Made by a program: the position numbers and the translations under genes. This document shows, piece by piece, positions 23,788 through 35,169 of a stretch of DNA of 64,000 nucleotides; the first letter of the stretch is position 1; each line of letters starts with the position of its first letter. Below the pieces are notes generated by a model that saw only the letters and a program-made list of their open reading frames with translations, was not told where the DNA came from and made no database searches. The DNA is from Plasmodium brasilianum (lineage: Eukaryota; Apicomplexa; Aconoidasida; Haemosporida; Plasmodiidae), in assembly GCF_023973825.1 (NCBI RefSeq), contig NC_090124.1:2163501-2227500 (forward strand), read 5' to 3'.

Positions 23788-23822
<35 letters not shown>

Positions 23823-24766
23823 ATACTACTACTAATACTACTACTAATACTACTACTACTACTAATAATAATAATAATAATAAAGATGAAAATGAATTAA
23901 ATGTAGAGGAATCATCGCCTTTATCGCTTCAGTCCGCTTTTACAATGAAGTATAGCACCCAAGCATATTCGAAGCGGAATGAAGCGGGTCAACATATAGG
24001 GATGGAATATATTTACTATAATGATTGTACTCGTGTAAATAGTGATGCAAACAGCGGTGTGCATAATGCTAACAACGATGCGAAGAACGATGAGAAGAAC
24101 GATGAGAAGAACGATATAAACAACGCTAGTAGTAATAACAACAACAGAGATAACATTCGTAGTAACATTCGCGGCAATGAGAACTCCAACGAGCATGCCA
24201 GCTATAACTACAATGAAAATAGTTCAAGTAATAGTGCACATGAAAACAATGAGTGCAATATTTATAGTAAGCATGATATCGAATATAACAATATGATGAA
24301 CAAGTTGGAAAACTATGATGAACTTGAGAGAGAAAACAATTCTTGTAATAACATAGTAAATAGACAAGCTCAATCTCAGTTTAATGATTCGTATTATAAC
24401 TTAAGTATGTACAACAATGAGGGTAATTTACTGAACGAAAATTGTCTAGATGAAAATTTACTAGGTAAGAATGGTTTGCATAACTTTGGTAAAGGCTTGA
24501 ATAAATATAACGACACGGTGATTTATAACAACTGCTTTAAAAAGACGTCCAACCCAGTCACAACAGCCATATGTCCATCAACGTCTAATATAAAAGATGT
24601 TAATAATTATGAATATTATTCCAGTAAGAAAATGATAGATAAATTAAGATCTACATCTAATTCTAGCACAATCAATACTGAGTATTTACCAAGTAACCTA
24701 TTAAATTCAATAAGCATGAACAATGGGTATCCATCGAACAATGTAAACGAGCAAGCGGAAAAGTGA
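17735..24766 (+). CDS. SIP2: ApiAP2 transcription factor with tandem N-terminal AP2 domains, SIP2 orthologue
   Basis: Single-exon 2343-residue protein. Two AP2-like DNA-binding domains lie in tandem at about residues 123-172 (LVVEWYENDVRREQRISYKK, then a helix rich in Ala/Lys) and 184-248 (WRVEWIDNGIPMNARWSCKK, then AQKRAEAFAQSMIKG). A basic stretch follows. Tandem AP2 domains at the N-terminus of a very long Asn-rich protein are the hallmark of SIP2. In P. falciparum SIP2 binds SPE2 elements in subtelomeres, and a processed N-terminal fragment was reported; that is family knowledge. Neighbouring genes support orthology. The remaining 2000 residues are mostly Asn/Ser/Met repeats, broken by a conserved-looking island at about 1088-1165 (GYRVPYQYRSQNYYEYF..., HILAVGWNVNK). 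The start is the first ATG of the open frame and lies in good A-rich context. Confidence 0.88.
19530..19665 (+). repeat. 30-bp in-frame repeat in SIP2
   Basis: About four and a half copies of a 30-base unit encoding GNNCNDMNSA, differing at a few positions (NAM, DLN at the ends). Confidence 0.85.
21396..21532 (+). repeat. (AGTAAT)-type repeat in SIP2
   Basis: Short AGT/AAT/GAT codon repeats encode (SNSND)n followed by Asn and Tyr runs. Translations of the same DNA on both strands give Ile/Val/Thr-rich open frames that are artefacts. Confidence 0.8.
22837..23094 (+). repeat. Higher-order NDM/NNM/YDM repeat in SIP2
   Basis: Tandem 9-base units AAYGATATG encode (NDM)n. NDMNKM units come first; then a larger block (NDM NDM NNM NDM NDM YDM NDM NNM type) is itself duplicated, giving a higher-order array. 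The frame is kept throughout. Confidence 0.85.
23727..23882 (+). repeat. AAT/ACT trinucleotide array in SIP2
   Basis: About 50 codons consisting only of AAT and ACT encode an Asn/Thr tract flanked by poly-Asn on both sides. Confidence 0.95.
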
Positions 24767-26477
24767 ACGAATGTCTGAACGGGTGAGGGAAGAATATAAG
24801 AAAGGGAAAAAAGTAAGGAAAAAATGAAGAGAAAAATGAGGAAAAAAATGAAGAGAAAAATGAGGAAAAAAATGAGGAAAAAAATGAAGAGAAAAATGAA
24901 GAGAAAAATGAAGAGAAAAATGAAGAGAAAAATGAGGAAAAAAAGGACGAAACAAATGAGAGAATTTTTTTTTAAAAACGAAATAGACGCATATTTTAAT
25001 GCAAGATATATGAGGATAATACACCAATTTAACATATAATACAATTATTTATAAGTGAAATATCGAAATGCCACTAATTCGTATCTTTGGGAATTTACAG
25101 TAGGATGTATTTTAGGATGCCCTACAGCGCGAATATTGGCACAGTGCAGAACTAACATATACATATATATATGACTAAAATGTGGTGTAATTTGTTGCAA
25201 TATTTCTTTTTTTTTTTTTTTTTTTTTTTTGTAAACCCGTTCAAATTTTTTCCCCTTAACACCCTATTTTTTTTTTTTTTTGATGTTCTTTTTTAGTTCT
25301 ACAATTTTTTGTAGAGAATTTTGTTATATACACCGTTTTGAAGCTAATGAAAAGGCGTATATGCAAATATATATGCACGTACATACATATGTATGTGTGC
25401 AATCATTATGTTCTATTTTAATTTTTTTTTTTTTTTTCCCCCACCTCACCATTTGCAATTTATGTATTTCCCAGTTATCCGGTAAATATCTCCTCTTTTT
25501 TTTCGTTTTTGCTTTTATTATAGCCCATTTGCCTTAACAGTTTTGTTATTTTGCATATTTTACACATTACTTGTGTTCGTCAATTTGAATTTGAATAAAC
25601 AGTTTTTTTAATGTAAAAATTGCCATGGTCAAGGTTTTTTATTCAATTGAAAAAAAAAAAAAAAAAAAAAATTAAGTATACAAATTTGTATACGTGAAAA
25701 GGTGCAATTTAAAGAGAAAGAATTGTATCGTAGTTCGTATGCGCAAGTAAAGCAGAGTAGCAAAGAAGCAAAAGCGCGATATATATTTAGTTAATGGGTT
25801 CCCCATTTTTTCGTTAAACTTGGGGAGCTTGTGCTGTTTTATGTTTTAAAATAAAAAAATTTTTAAAAGTAGGCAAAATGAATCATGCAGTGAATTATAC
25901 GCAACGTGCAATGTCTAGGAAAGAATAAAAGAATTTTAACTGTAGTAATTTATCTTTATATTTTTATTTTATTATTATTTTATTATTATTTTTATATTTT
26001 TTATTTTATTTTATTTTTTTTTTATTTTTGTATTTTTATTTTTTTTTTTTTCATTTTCACTTGAACTTCATCAATAATTTTAAATACATGTAAGCTTATT
26101 AACGAAAAGCATACTTAAAAGAACAAATAATAAAAGAAAAAGAATGTATTTCAAGGAAAAAAAAAGGTGTGTACTTTTACCGTATACCATTAAATTGCTT
26201 AATTATTGTTATGTATATTTCAAAACATATAAAGAAAACTTCGGCTTTCATTTTTTTATAAGTATATATATCATACATGAATGTACGTTTATATACATAT
26301 GTATATATATATATATATATATATACACTTATGAATGGGCCCATATTCACTGTGTATGTAAGCAGATATAGGCGGTCATTCGTATGCATATATACGTATA
26401 CATATATATATATATATATATATATTTATCGATATACGAACAGATAAATGAACATATATGTCTACATATTTACAAGC

Positions 26478-26514
<37 letters not shown>

Positions 26515-27157
26515 TACATATATACACATTTATATATATAAGCATATACATACATGGACGCATGCTCTGGCAGCACTTCTGCTTAAGTGCACCATACGTT
26601 TTATACATATATGAAGAATAAAGGAAAAAAAAAAAATAAATAAAAAATAATCGCGGGATAGTTCAGTGTACAGTATTACACTATGTGTAAAAGAATTCAT
26701 ATAACTCACCTACTTTTGCGTGCATTCTCATTAGAAGAAAAGTAGAGATTCTTGGTAAATTAATGCAACGTTATGAACGGAATGCAAAAAAGAAAAGGAA
26801 AAAAAAAAAGACTACGGAAAAGAAAAAAAAAAAGGAATTAGAAAAGAATTAGAAAAGAATTAGAAAAGTATAAGAAAGGAGTAAGTAAAAGAATAAGAAA
26901 TTAAGAAAAGAGTAAGTATAAGAATAAGAAATTAAGAAAAGAGTACGTAAAAGAATAAGAAAAGAAAAAGATAAAGCATAACTTATATCGGAAAATTCAA
27001 AAACAAAAAAAAAAAAAAAAAAAAAAATACCATTAAGAGGGTTATATCAATTACAAAATTGATTTTATTAAAAAGGAAAAATTATTAACAGTTCAGCAAA
27101 AAAAGGCAAAAAAATATTAACTTTTTAAGAATTGAGTTTAAAAAAGGAAAAAGGGAA
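24767..27157. other. Intergenic between SIP2 and the 1976-aa gene
   Basis: The SIP2 3' flank starts with an AAAATGAAGAGAAAAATGAGG-type purine repeat (24822-24950). There follow T runs, (TA)n arrays (26290-26540) and A/G-rich imperfect repeats (AAGAATTAGAAA, AAGAGTAAGTAAAAGAATAAG; 26820-26970) just before the next gene. TCCCCA (25800) and TGGGGA (25821) form a small inverted repeat of unknown meaning. No gene is seen. Confidence 0.55.
24822..24950 (+). repeat. Purine-strand repeat downstream of SIP2
   Basis: Tandem 12-15 base units of AAAAATGAAGAG and AAAAATGAGGAA begin about 55 bases after the SIP2 stop codon. The Lys/Met/Arg-rich plus-strand frame here is a repeat translation. Confidence 0.85.
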
Positions 27158-30100
27158 ATGATGAAAAGTTGTTATGTGATAAAAAAAATTTATAAATATG
27201 AACAAGTGTATAAAAAATTACATAAATGCATTAATATAGGAATTAATAATAAATCTACACTTCATAGCAATAATTGTGCACATAAATTTTTAATTAACCA
27301 AGTCAGGAAGATAAATAATAAATTTGTCCTACACACTAACAAGCGAACATCAGTGAAACACCTTACCATTAACAGTTATCCTAGTTTTCAGAACGGTATA
27401 TATTGCATATATAAAGCGTTCAGAAATAACTCAGGCATAGACAATACAGCGGAAAGGGTGAGTATCAAATGTAGTGATTGGTACCACTCCAAGGGGGAAG
27501 AAAAAAAAGAAAAAATTAAAGAGGAAAAAGAAGATGCAACAAATAAAATAAATAAAGAGGAAAAAGAAGAAGCAACAAATAAAATAAATAAAGAGGAAAA
27601 AGAAGAAGCAACAAATAGAATAAATAAAGAGGAAAAAGAAGAAACAACAAATAGAATAAATAAAGAGGAAAAAGAAGAAGCAACAAATAGAATAAATAAA
27701 GAGGAAAAAGAAGAAACAACAAATAGAATAAATAAAGAGGAAAAAGAAGAAACAACAAATAGAATAAATAAAGAGGAAAAAGAAGAAACAACAAATAGAA
27801 TAAATAAAGAGGAAAAAGAAGAAACAACAAATAGAATAAATAAAGAGGAAAAAGAAGAAACAACAAATAGAATAAATAAAGAGGAAAAAGAAGAAACAAC
27901 AAATAGAATAAATAAGAAAGAAAAAAAGACCGATCCCCTTTTTAATGACTTAAATCGTATCAGTTTGCTAAGCTCACACCATCCCATGAAAATTTCTATT
28001 ATTTCAAATAAAATGAGAAGGATAAAATTTAGAAGTTTTACGCAAATTGCCGTATCAATAAAAAAAGATAAATGCATAAAATTTTCAAGATTAAGTCTTA
28101 GTGAATTATTAAATTTTATTAATAAAAATTTATCACAAGATAATGATATAAAGACGTGGAATAATATATTTGTTCAAGTAGACAAATTAATATCAAAAAA
28201 GACGAAAAATGAACAACACAAGAGAGAAATAAATTCCTTTTTTGAAAAATTAAAAAATATTGATTATTATGTACTATTGTATAATCTAAAAAATGTTGAT
28301 GAGTGTACAAAAAATAATATATTGAATAGTTTATTCTTTGAATGTTTTGTGTTATGTTTAAGAAGAAGGGATATAACCTACTCGTATGAGAAAGACAACA
28401 AAATTCATGATATGGTTGAGGAGTCTATCGAGGGAGGAAATGAAAAAGGGGATGATATAAATCTAGAAAAAAAAAACGAAAGTAAAGTAAAATCATATAT
28501 GAAAAATTTAAAAACGTTTTTAAGTATAACTAGTAGTAGAAGGAATGTCAAAGAGCAGACGATGAACATGCGAAATGATGAAAAAGGGAATAAAGAAAAA
28601 GAGCGGTCATTATCCTTTACAAAAAGTTGTGAGGAAAAGAGATTGGAGTTTTTGCACACCCTTGAGAAGGTGGAAAAGGATGAGAACAATATGAGCATGC
28701 CAGTTTCAATAGGTCTAGATGAAGACAGTCCTCACAAATTTCACTCGCACAATACTTGTGATAGAGATATTACTAAAAAAGAAAGGAGAGAAGTCGATGT
28801 GGTTACTGCAAAGGGTACAAACGACACGGTGAATGTGAGTACAAAGAGAGCAAAAAATGTGAAGATGATAAAGAGGTGGTTCAACCTGCTGACTTATTTT
28901 TCGAACAAGTGTGAAAATATGCTAATACTAAAAGAGTATTTAAATAAAATATTCAGACAAAATATTGATGAATTGATTCATTTAAATTATTTCTCAAAAA
29001 CTGTACATCATTTAACAAACCAAATTAATAGTAAAAGTGTACATGCGATAATTTTAACATATGAACAAAAATTATGTTATATGAAGCCATATGACTTTAG
29101 TTATAGTTTAATTATTTTATTACGTTTTTTAATACTTAATCATAATTTATTTAATAGTATAATTAATTATGCTATAGACAATCCATTGAGCAAATTTCAG
29201 AATGAAAAATTTTTTATTAGATTTATAAAGAGTGTTGATAATTATCCTTTGATATATCCATCAAATATAAACTATAACAATACCGAATTTTTTCAAGCAA
29301 ATATGAATGATTTATATAATTTTACTTTTTCAATTTTTATAAAAAAGTTAAGTACACATTTAAAATATTATTCTATAAATAATTTATTATTCTTATCTGA
29401 GTGTTTAAGTAAGGTAATATTTATGCCAAATACACAAAACCAGACATTGCACATATTTATAAATAAATTAAGATATTACATTGACGATTCGATTGATTTA
29501 TTATCTGTTGATAATTTCATGTTGATACGTCTTTTTAGAATCTATTCCTTCTTTTCCTTTGTACCGGAAATGGAGGTTTTTGTTGATAACACTCCAAAAA
29601 AGAATACTAGAGGTAGTCGTAAATGTATAACCAACCCGAATGTGCTTGGCCTTTCCCATGAACAAATTAAAGCACCTGATCTTAGGATTTGTTCAAATAA
29701 CGTTAGCGATGTGAGCGTTAGGGGCTTGGCTGGACGGAGCAGCATAGACATTACAAACCAAACGTCCGATAAATTGGAAAAAGGAGAAGATATAAGGGGG
29801 AAAGTAATTAATGAGCCAAATAAGGTAGAAATGAATGGTTGTACAGGCACGAGGTCTGTGTGTAAGGAAGAAATGGCAAAGTCGAGGAAGTCACTGGAGG
29901 AAATACGTGTTAAGGGGGAAGATGGAGAAATGGGAGAACAGATAAATGGTGCAGTAGACGAACCGCTGAACAACGTAACCGAGGAGTTGCCTATACATAA
30001 GAGAGATGCGAGTCTAAAGAAAGAGCAGTGTGGTAAAGACGGAGAGAAAATGACAAATATTAACGAATGCAGGAAGAGCATTATGAAAGAAAATCAGTGT

Positions 30101-33088
30101 AGTGGAGGAAAGAAAATTCTGAAGCATAAGACGGATGAAAGTACTGAAGAGAAAAGTAAAAAGAAAAGCTTGTGCTTTAACATGAACGAAAAGAAGGTTA
30201 TAAATTATTACTATGAAAAATCAGAAGAGAGTGACAGCTTTCACATAAATCATTTCCTGACAAGTTACGATATATATCAAGTAAAAGGGAGTAGATACAA
30301 AATAAACAAATATCTTTTAAATTATAATATGAATCATGAGCAAAATAAAAAGTACAGGAAAAACAAATTGTTGTTAAAAAATATCGTTTTATCTTTATGT
30401 TCACATATCGACAAAAATTTGGAGGAAATAGCAAAGGAACTGAGGAAAATGAAAAACGAATGTGGGGGCATTAGAAAACAATGTACAGATGCTACATATG
30501 CTTCATTGGATTTATCGCAGGTGAACATGGAAAAGGATAATTTAATAGAGGAAATAAAACGTATGAATGAAAAAAATGAAGTGAGTAAACGGAATGATGA
30601 TGATAGTGCAGAAAACTTTACAGTTAAGGAAAAAAGTGCGAACAGTGAACTTTATAATAGTTATTTAATTTTTTATGATATAAAGATATTAAGTGAAATA
30701 GTGAAATTTACACATTTTTCTATCAATACAAATAAGTATACATATGAATTAATAAAATCGATTAAAAAGAGATTAGAAGAAATAATAACAATCTGTAATA
30801 TTAAGGATGATGTAAATAATGAAAAAGCAAAAAAAAAAAAAAAAAAAAAAAAAAATGAAGAACAAGCGAAAATACAAAATATTACCACTTTTCAATTATA
30901 TAATTTTTATTGTGCATGTAAAAATTTTAGTCCCTCTTTTCTTTTTGGATTTTTTGATATTTTATTAAAATTAACCCCCAAAATTAATGTAATAGATATA
31001 GACAAATGTGGAGATATTTTTAATAAAAAAAATATATATAAAATGGAGTATTTAAAATTTTTTGAAAAAATTATGAACAAAAATATTACTATTCCTTTTA
31101 TTGTATCCTTATTACATTTACTTAAAATTATAATTTCTTCCAATTTATTTCTTAGCAATAATTTACTACATGAACATGTTAGCACCATGGTACAGTATTC
31201 ATATTATGTACTGTTATATTATTGCTATAATAAGAACAAAAGGAAACATGTAAAAAATGTAGATGTTTTGGGTAATACTATAAAAGAAATTTATGCAGAT
31301 GACGATATGATGATAAATGCAGAAACTCTTTTTGAAAATCCTCTTTACGATTCAACTACAGGGAAAGAACTTCTTTCCACTGCTACAAATGAGGATATTA
31401 ATAATGAAGGAAAGGATAGCACGTACAGTTATAATTATGACAATTTTAGTAGCAGTGCTGTTGATGAGTATACTTATGCGTACAGAAATTATGATCATTA
31501 TGATCAAGCGGTAGCGGAAAAACCAAGTAGTAGTCATTTTGAAGCGTATGAGAATAATAAAAGTGTAAAACAAAATGTGCATGTAGTAGAGAATAAGACA
31601 GTAGCTCATTCTTCAACATATGAAGAAGCAAATGTTAATGATAAATTATTATATGAACGTAACTACAACGATAATGGTTGTATTAGAACAGGAAACTGGA
31701 TGCATTCCATCTCTAATGAAAATATGCTTATGGGAAACTCAGGCATGAATAGGGAAAAGGAAAAAATGAAAATTGTGGATACAAATGAGTACATTGATTT
31801 TAATGATAACAATCATTCTATCTTTGATGATAGAAGCGACTGTTCGGCCATATCAAATATTATGAAATTTAACAAAAACAGTAAAAAGCTATGCATTTTT
31901 GAAGATTTATATTTAGATGACATATGTAATATCTATTTGTGTTTGTCCACATCGTTATACTTTTTAAACCGAACAGAAGAAAAATCGAATGAAATAAAGC
32001 ATTTAATATATTTAGAAAATAAATTTTTAAAATTAGTATCTAAAGAAAGATATATGAAATACTTATCAGACAATTTTATCTTTTTTTTATTTAAAGCTCC
32101 TTCTACATGTAAATTAGAACAAGTATTTGATAATATAATACCCTCCTTAAAAATTATAAACAGAATGAGGAGTAAAACAAGTGAAATTCTTTCATCATTC
32201 ACACATTCCGTCAATATGAAATTTCTCAGTTTACCAGCAGCAACTGCATTTTTCATATGCAAAATTAAATTATCCATGGCGTCAAGTAGTACTAGACAAA
32301 TTAACATAGTCAGAATGGAGAACACGAAAAAATTATTTGGGATTCTGATCGACGATTATAAATTACTGTCAAAGTGTATTGAAGAATTGTTTATTAACAA
32401 GAGGAAAGGTGTTGATGCCCCTGTGGGTAGCGGCGGTCGCGCAGGAACTGATGACTATGTAGATCACTACGGTGATACAGGTGCAAGTGCAGGTACAGGT
32501 GCAGATGGTTATATCCATGACGATAATATAGAAATGTCGGGATCACACCAAAGAGAAACTCAGAGGAGTATGAAAAACAGTGGTACAGAAAAGAATAACA
32601 AATTTAGTCATTTCAATAAGAAAAGAAAGAAGTTTTCCTATTTACCATATCTTATATCAAACAAAAGTACTATAAATCAAAATGTTTATTTTAAGACTCT
32701 AATAGGTGATATGTTTTTTGGTATACATGAAGTGAAGACATTATATGACCTTCAAAATACTTTATTAAAAACTGTGAAACATTTGGAAATGTCTCAAATT
32801 AATTTAAATGTAAATTATAAAATTACACAAATTACACCTATCCATAATGATATGTTATCTTACTTGTCAGAACTAGCCAATGTAGTAAAAGAGTGTTTAT
32901 ATATTATATTTTTATCTCAACCTTATATTCACAAATCCCCTAAGAAATATACTACCAAAAGTTTAGTTAATTATTTTATTAACAAGTGTAAATTTGTTAA
33001 GGATTATAACGTTTTCGACGACTGTAATAATAAATCCATCAACGACTTGAAGAGTAATAAGTACATGACCAACGAAATTTGTAGTTAG
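27158..33088 (+). CDS. Conserved Plasmodium protein, 1976 aa, probably organellar; function unknown
   Basis: Single-exon 1976-residue protein. The N-terminal 70 residues are basic, rich in Lys/Asn/Tyr and almost free of acidic residues (MMKSCYVIKKIYKYEQVYKK...), which resembles a mitochondrial targeting sequence. Residues 122-253 are a 12-residue repeat. Later there are several Asn/Leu/Ile-rich helical stretches (for example around FSYSLIILLRFLILNHNLF, YYSINNLLFLSECLSKV and LLSVDNFMLIRLFRIYSFFS). Their spacing recalls the helical-repeat arrays of apicomplexan organellar RNA-binding proteins (HPR/RAP type), but I see no RAP domain at the C-terminus. Charged low-complexity inserts separate these blocks. 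The gene lies between SIP2 and a coiled-coil gene, as in my recollection of P. falciparum chromosome 6. Any role in organellar RNA metabolism is an inference. Confidence 0.75.
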   Translation: MMKSCYVIKKIYKYEQVYKKLHKCINIGINNKSTLHSNNCAHKFLINQVRKINNKFVLHTNKRTSVKHLTINSYPSFQNGIYCIYKAFRNNSGIDNTAERVSIKCSDWYHSKGEEKKEKIKEEKEDATNKINKEEKEEATNKINKEEKEEATNRINKEEKEETTNRINKEEKEEATNRINKEEKEETTNRINKEEKEETTNRINKEEKEETTNRINKEEKEETTNRINKEEKEETTNRINKEEKEETTNRINKKEKKTDPLFNDLNRISLLSSHHPMKISIISNKMRRIKFRSFTQIAVSIKKDKCIKFSRLSLSELLNFINKNLSQDNDIKTWNNIFVQVDKLISKKTKNEQHKREINSFFEKLKNIDYYVLLYNLKNVDECTKNNILNSLFFECFVLCLRRRDITYSYEKDNKIHDMVEESIEGGNEKGDDINLEKKNESKVKSYMKNLKTFLSITSSRRNVKEQTMNMRNDEKGNKEKERSLSFTKSCEEKRLEFLHTLEKVEKDENNMSMPVSIGLDEDSPHKFHSHNTCDRDITKKERREVDVVTAKGTNDTVNVSTKRAKNVKMIKRWFNLLTYFSNKCENMLILKEYLNKIFRQNIDELIHLNYFSKTVHHLTNQINSKSVHAIILTYEQKLCYMKPYDFSYSLIILLRFLILNHNLFNSIINYAIDNPLSKFQNEKFFIRFIKSVDNYPLIYPSNINYNNTEFFQANMNDLYNFTFSIFIKKLSTHLKYYSINNLLFLSECLSKVIFMPNTQNQTLHIFINKLRYYIDDSIDLLSVDNFMLIRLFRIYSFFSFVPEMEVFVDNTPKKNTRGSRKCITNPNVLGLSHEQIKAPDLRICSNNVSDVSVRGLAGRSSIDITNQTSDKLEKGEDIRGKVINEPNKVEMNGCTGTRSVCKEEMAKSRKSLEEIRVKGEDGEMGEQINGAVDEPLNNVTEELPIHKRDASLKKEQCGKDGEKMTNINECRKSIMKENQCSGGKKILKHKTDESTEEKSKKKSLCFNMNEKKVINYYYEKSEESDSFHINHFLTSYDIYQVKGSRYKINKYLLNYNMNHEQNKKYRKNKLLLKNIVLSLCSHIDKNLEEIAKELRKMKNECGGIRKQCTDATYASLDLSQVNMEKDNLIEEIKRMNEKNEVSKRNDDDSAENFTVKEKSANSELYNSYLIFYDIKILSEIVKFTHFSINTNKYTYELIKSIKKRLEEIITICNIKDDVNNEKAKKKKKKKKNEEQAKIQNITTFQLYNFYCACKNFSPSFLFGFFDILLKLTPKINVIDIDKCGDIFNKKNIYKMEYLKFFEKIMNKNITIPFIVSLLHLLKIIISSNLFLSNNLLHEHVSTMVQYSYYVLLYYCYNKNKRKHVKNVDVLGNTIKEIYADDDMMINAETLFENPLYDSTTGKELLSTATNEDINNEGKDSTYSYNYDNFSSSAVDEYTYAYRNYDHYDQAVAEKPSSSHFEAYENNKSVKQNVHVVENKTVAHSSTYEEANVNDKLLYERNYNDNGCIRTGNWMHSISNENMLMGNSGMNREKEKMKIVDTNEYIDFNDNNHSIFDDRSDCSAISNIMKFNKNSKKLCIFEDLYLDDICNIYLCLSTSLYFLNRTEEKSNEIKHLIYLENKFLKLVSKERYMKYLSDNFIFFLFKAPSTCKLEQVFDNIIPSLKIINRMRSKTSEILSSFTHSVNMKFLSLPAATAFFICKIKLSMASSSTRQINIVRMENTKKLFGILIDDYKLLSKCIEELFINKRKGVDAPVGSGGRAGTDDYVDHYGDTGASAGTGADGYIHDDNIEMSGSHQRETQRSMKNSGTEKNNKFSHFNKKRKKFSYLPYLISNKSTINQNVYFKTLIGDMFFGIHEVKTLYDLQNTLLKTVKHLEMSQINLNVNYKITQITPIHNDMLSYLSELANVVKECLYIIFLSQPYIHKSPKKYTTKSLVNYFINKCKFVKDYNVFDDCNNKSINDLKSNKYMTNEICS
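27521..27916 (+). repeat. 36-bp in-frame minisatellite (EEKEETTNRINK)
   Basis: Eleven tandem 36-base copies encode EEKEETTNRINK with limited variation (DATNKINK, EATNKINK, EATNRINK in the first five). The last six copies are identical at protein level, suggesting recent expansion at the 3' side. Confidence 0.95.
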
Positions 33089-33181
33089 CCTTCCCCCAAA
33101 AGATATCGCTAGCCGCTTTTATTTTTATGCGTGCGATGTGTATTCGCATGCTGGATATTCGGTCTTTTGTTTGTTTATTCT

Positions 33182-33285
33182 TCCATTTATTCATCCATTT
33201 ATGCATCCATTTATGCATCCATTTATGCATCCATTTATGCATCCATTTATGCATCCATTTATGCATACATTTATGCATCCGTTTA
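33182..33285 (+). repeat. 12-bp minisatellite CATCCATTTATG
   Basis: About eight tandem copies of CATCCATTTATG with single-base variants, about 95 bases after the stop codon of the upstream gene, probably in its 3' UTR. Confidence 0.9.
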
Positions 33286-34194
33286 TCTTTTTAATTTTTT
33301 CCTTTTTTTTTTTTTTTTTTCGAATTCAACGTTGTGTCAAGTGTTCGGAGTCTTAAGATATTACCATTTTTCATCTGACCATTCTTCTTCATTGTTTGCT
33401 GATTTTGTAATTCTGCTTTATATTATTTACATGGTATTAGTAGGATTTGTTATTTCTGTGCATGTATTATTTCCATTTCTTATTTATGAACGTGTACAGG
33501 GAAAGAGGATCCTTGCGGCATTTTTGTTTTAGTTATAAATATTTGCATAAATTGTTTATGTAATATTTTTTTGTGTAAAATTGTGTATGTAGGAACACAC
33601 TACACATATGCATAAATTCTTACATGTTGTATATATATTGAAAAAGGCAAACGATTACTTACCTGCGTTTACATTTTAGCTACACGAATACGCTCCCCAA
33701 ATAGCTGTTATATTTTTTTTTTTTTTTTTTGTATTCTTGTATCATTTTCACCTATTTTAAATTCATCATACTTTTTATTAAATATATTTTTTTTAATAAG
33801 ACAAAATTTTATTGGTGTAATTTTTTTTTCATCATAGCAATTTTTTTATTTATGTAATTTTCTGCATTAATTTTTTTGTTATCTTTTTCATTATCTTTTT
33901 CATTATTTCTTACATTATTTCTTGCATTCTTCTTTTCATTATTTTTATATTATTTTTTTTCATTGTTTATTTTTTTATTGTAACATATTTATAAATCACA
34001 AGTTCACTGCTTCTATACAATATATGTTTCTTTTGTGCATTTATTCCTGCCCCGTAGTATATATATATATATATATATGAGTTTGTTCGAAATTTTTTAA
34101 TTTTGTGCTTAAACTTTTTAAAATAGTTTATAGTTAATTAGTGAGATTCATAATGCAATGACATGAACATACGTATATAAATATATATATATAT

Positions 34195-34320
34195 AAGTAT
34201 GTATGTATGTATATATGTATGTATGTACGTATGTATGTATGTACGTATGTATGTACGTATGTATGTACGTATGTATGTATGTATGTATGTACGTATGTAT
34301 GTATGTATGTATGTATATGT
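34195..34320. repeat. TATG/TACG tetranucleotide array
   Basis: About 30 units of GTAT alternating irregularly with GTAC (GTATGTATGTACGTATGTAC...). All frames on both strands are open, which creates spurious Tyr/Ile/His/Thr proteins. Confidence 0.9.
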
Positions 34321-35169
34321 GTACACACGTATACCTCACATTTTAAGCCTGTTTTATACGCAAACTGCACTTGAGTAAAACCTAATCACGTTAAAAAAAA
34401 AAAAAAAAAAAATCATATAAAGCAGGAATGATTTTTATATATTTTTATTTAAAGATGAGTTAGACAATGTTTAAATGGACAATTCCACGACATCATATAC
34501 TTATACACATTTCTGATAAAATAGGAATGGTTAGTAAAAAAGAGGAACAAATTTTATGTTCTTTGAGATAAAATTTTTGGGATTTTACATATATTAGAAT
34601 ACTTTCAAGAGAAAATTTTTTTTTCAGAAATAAATGAATGAATATTGCACATACTTATTTTATTAGAACACTCATTTTTAACATTCTTGTGCTCTTTTTA
34701 CAGTTATAAAAAAATATAACAAAATAAAATAAAATGAAATAATAACAAAAGTGTGTAATCTTGTTATAGTAATGAAGTGAAAAGCTCCATTTTTTTCTTT
34801 TTTTTTTTTGGTTTCTCTTTTGTTTATTAAAAATTAGGCTTTTCATTTAGCAAAAAAGATCATACACTTTTTCGTAATCTTGTAGAAATGTAGACTTAAG
34901 AATGTGGAGAAATTTAGGTATTATAATTGATAGAGGAAAACATTCTGATATTATATAAATGTACATGTTAATAAATAAAGGTTTTTTTTTTTTTTGTTAC
35001 TATATAGGTAATAATTATTATTGATACAGTAAAATTTTTAAAGGGGGTTCTAGCGTTCTTTGGGCTTAAAATAGAGTGAATTATCTTGTCTATTTTGTAT
35101 ATATAGTGTAGGTACATATATATATGGACATGCATATGTATATGTAAATGCATATATGCGTGCGCACGA

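Larger units (their letters stand above)
33089..35169. other. Intergenic between the 1976-aa gene and the coiled-coil gene
   Basis: Contains a 12-bp minisatellite, long T runs, an ATTTCTTTCATT-like repeat region (33870-33970) and a TATG/TACG tetranucleotide array. A plus-strand frame at about 33330-33531 has a hydrophobic stretch (FADFVILLYIIYMVLVGFVI) but no start or splice evidence, so it is not called. No gene is supported. Confidence 0.5.

Noticed and set aside
25799..25830. TCCCCA/TGGGGA inverted repeat considered as part of a tRNA or snRNA
   Set aside because: No cloverleaf, no A/B box and no snRNA consensus surrounds it.
33131..33532. Plus-strand frame with a hydrophobic segment after the 12-bp repeat
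   Set aside because: Its start lies in the repeat, no splice or initiation evidence exists, and T-rich DNA commonly yields hydrophobic frames.
34195..34320. Direct repeats considered as a CRISPR array
   Set aside because: Units are contiguous tetranucleotides without spacers, and the genome is eukaryotic.
34134..34370. Three overlapping Tyr/His/Thr/Ile open frames
   Set aside because: Caused by the TATG/TACG array, which is open in all frames.
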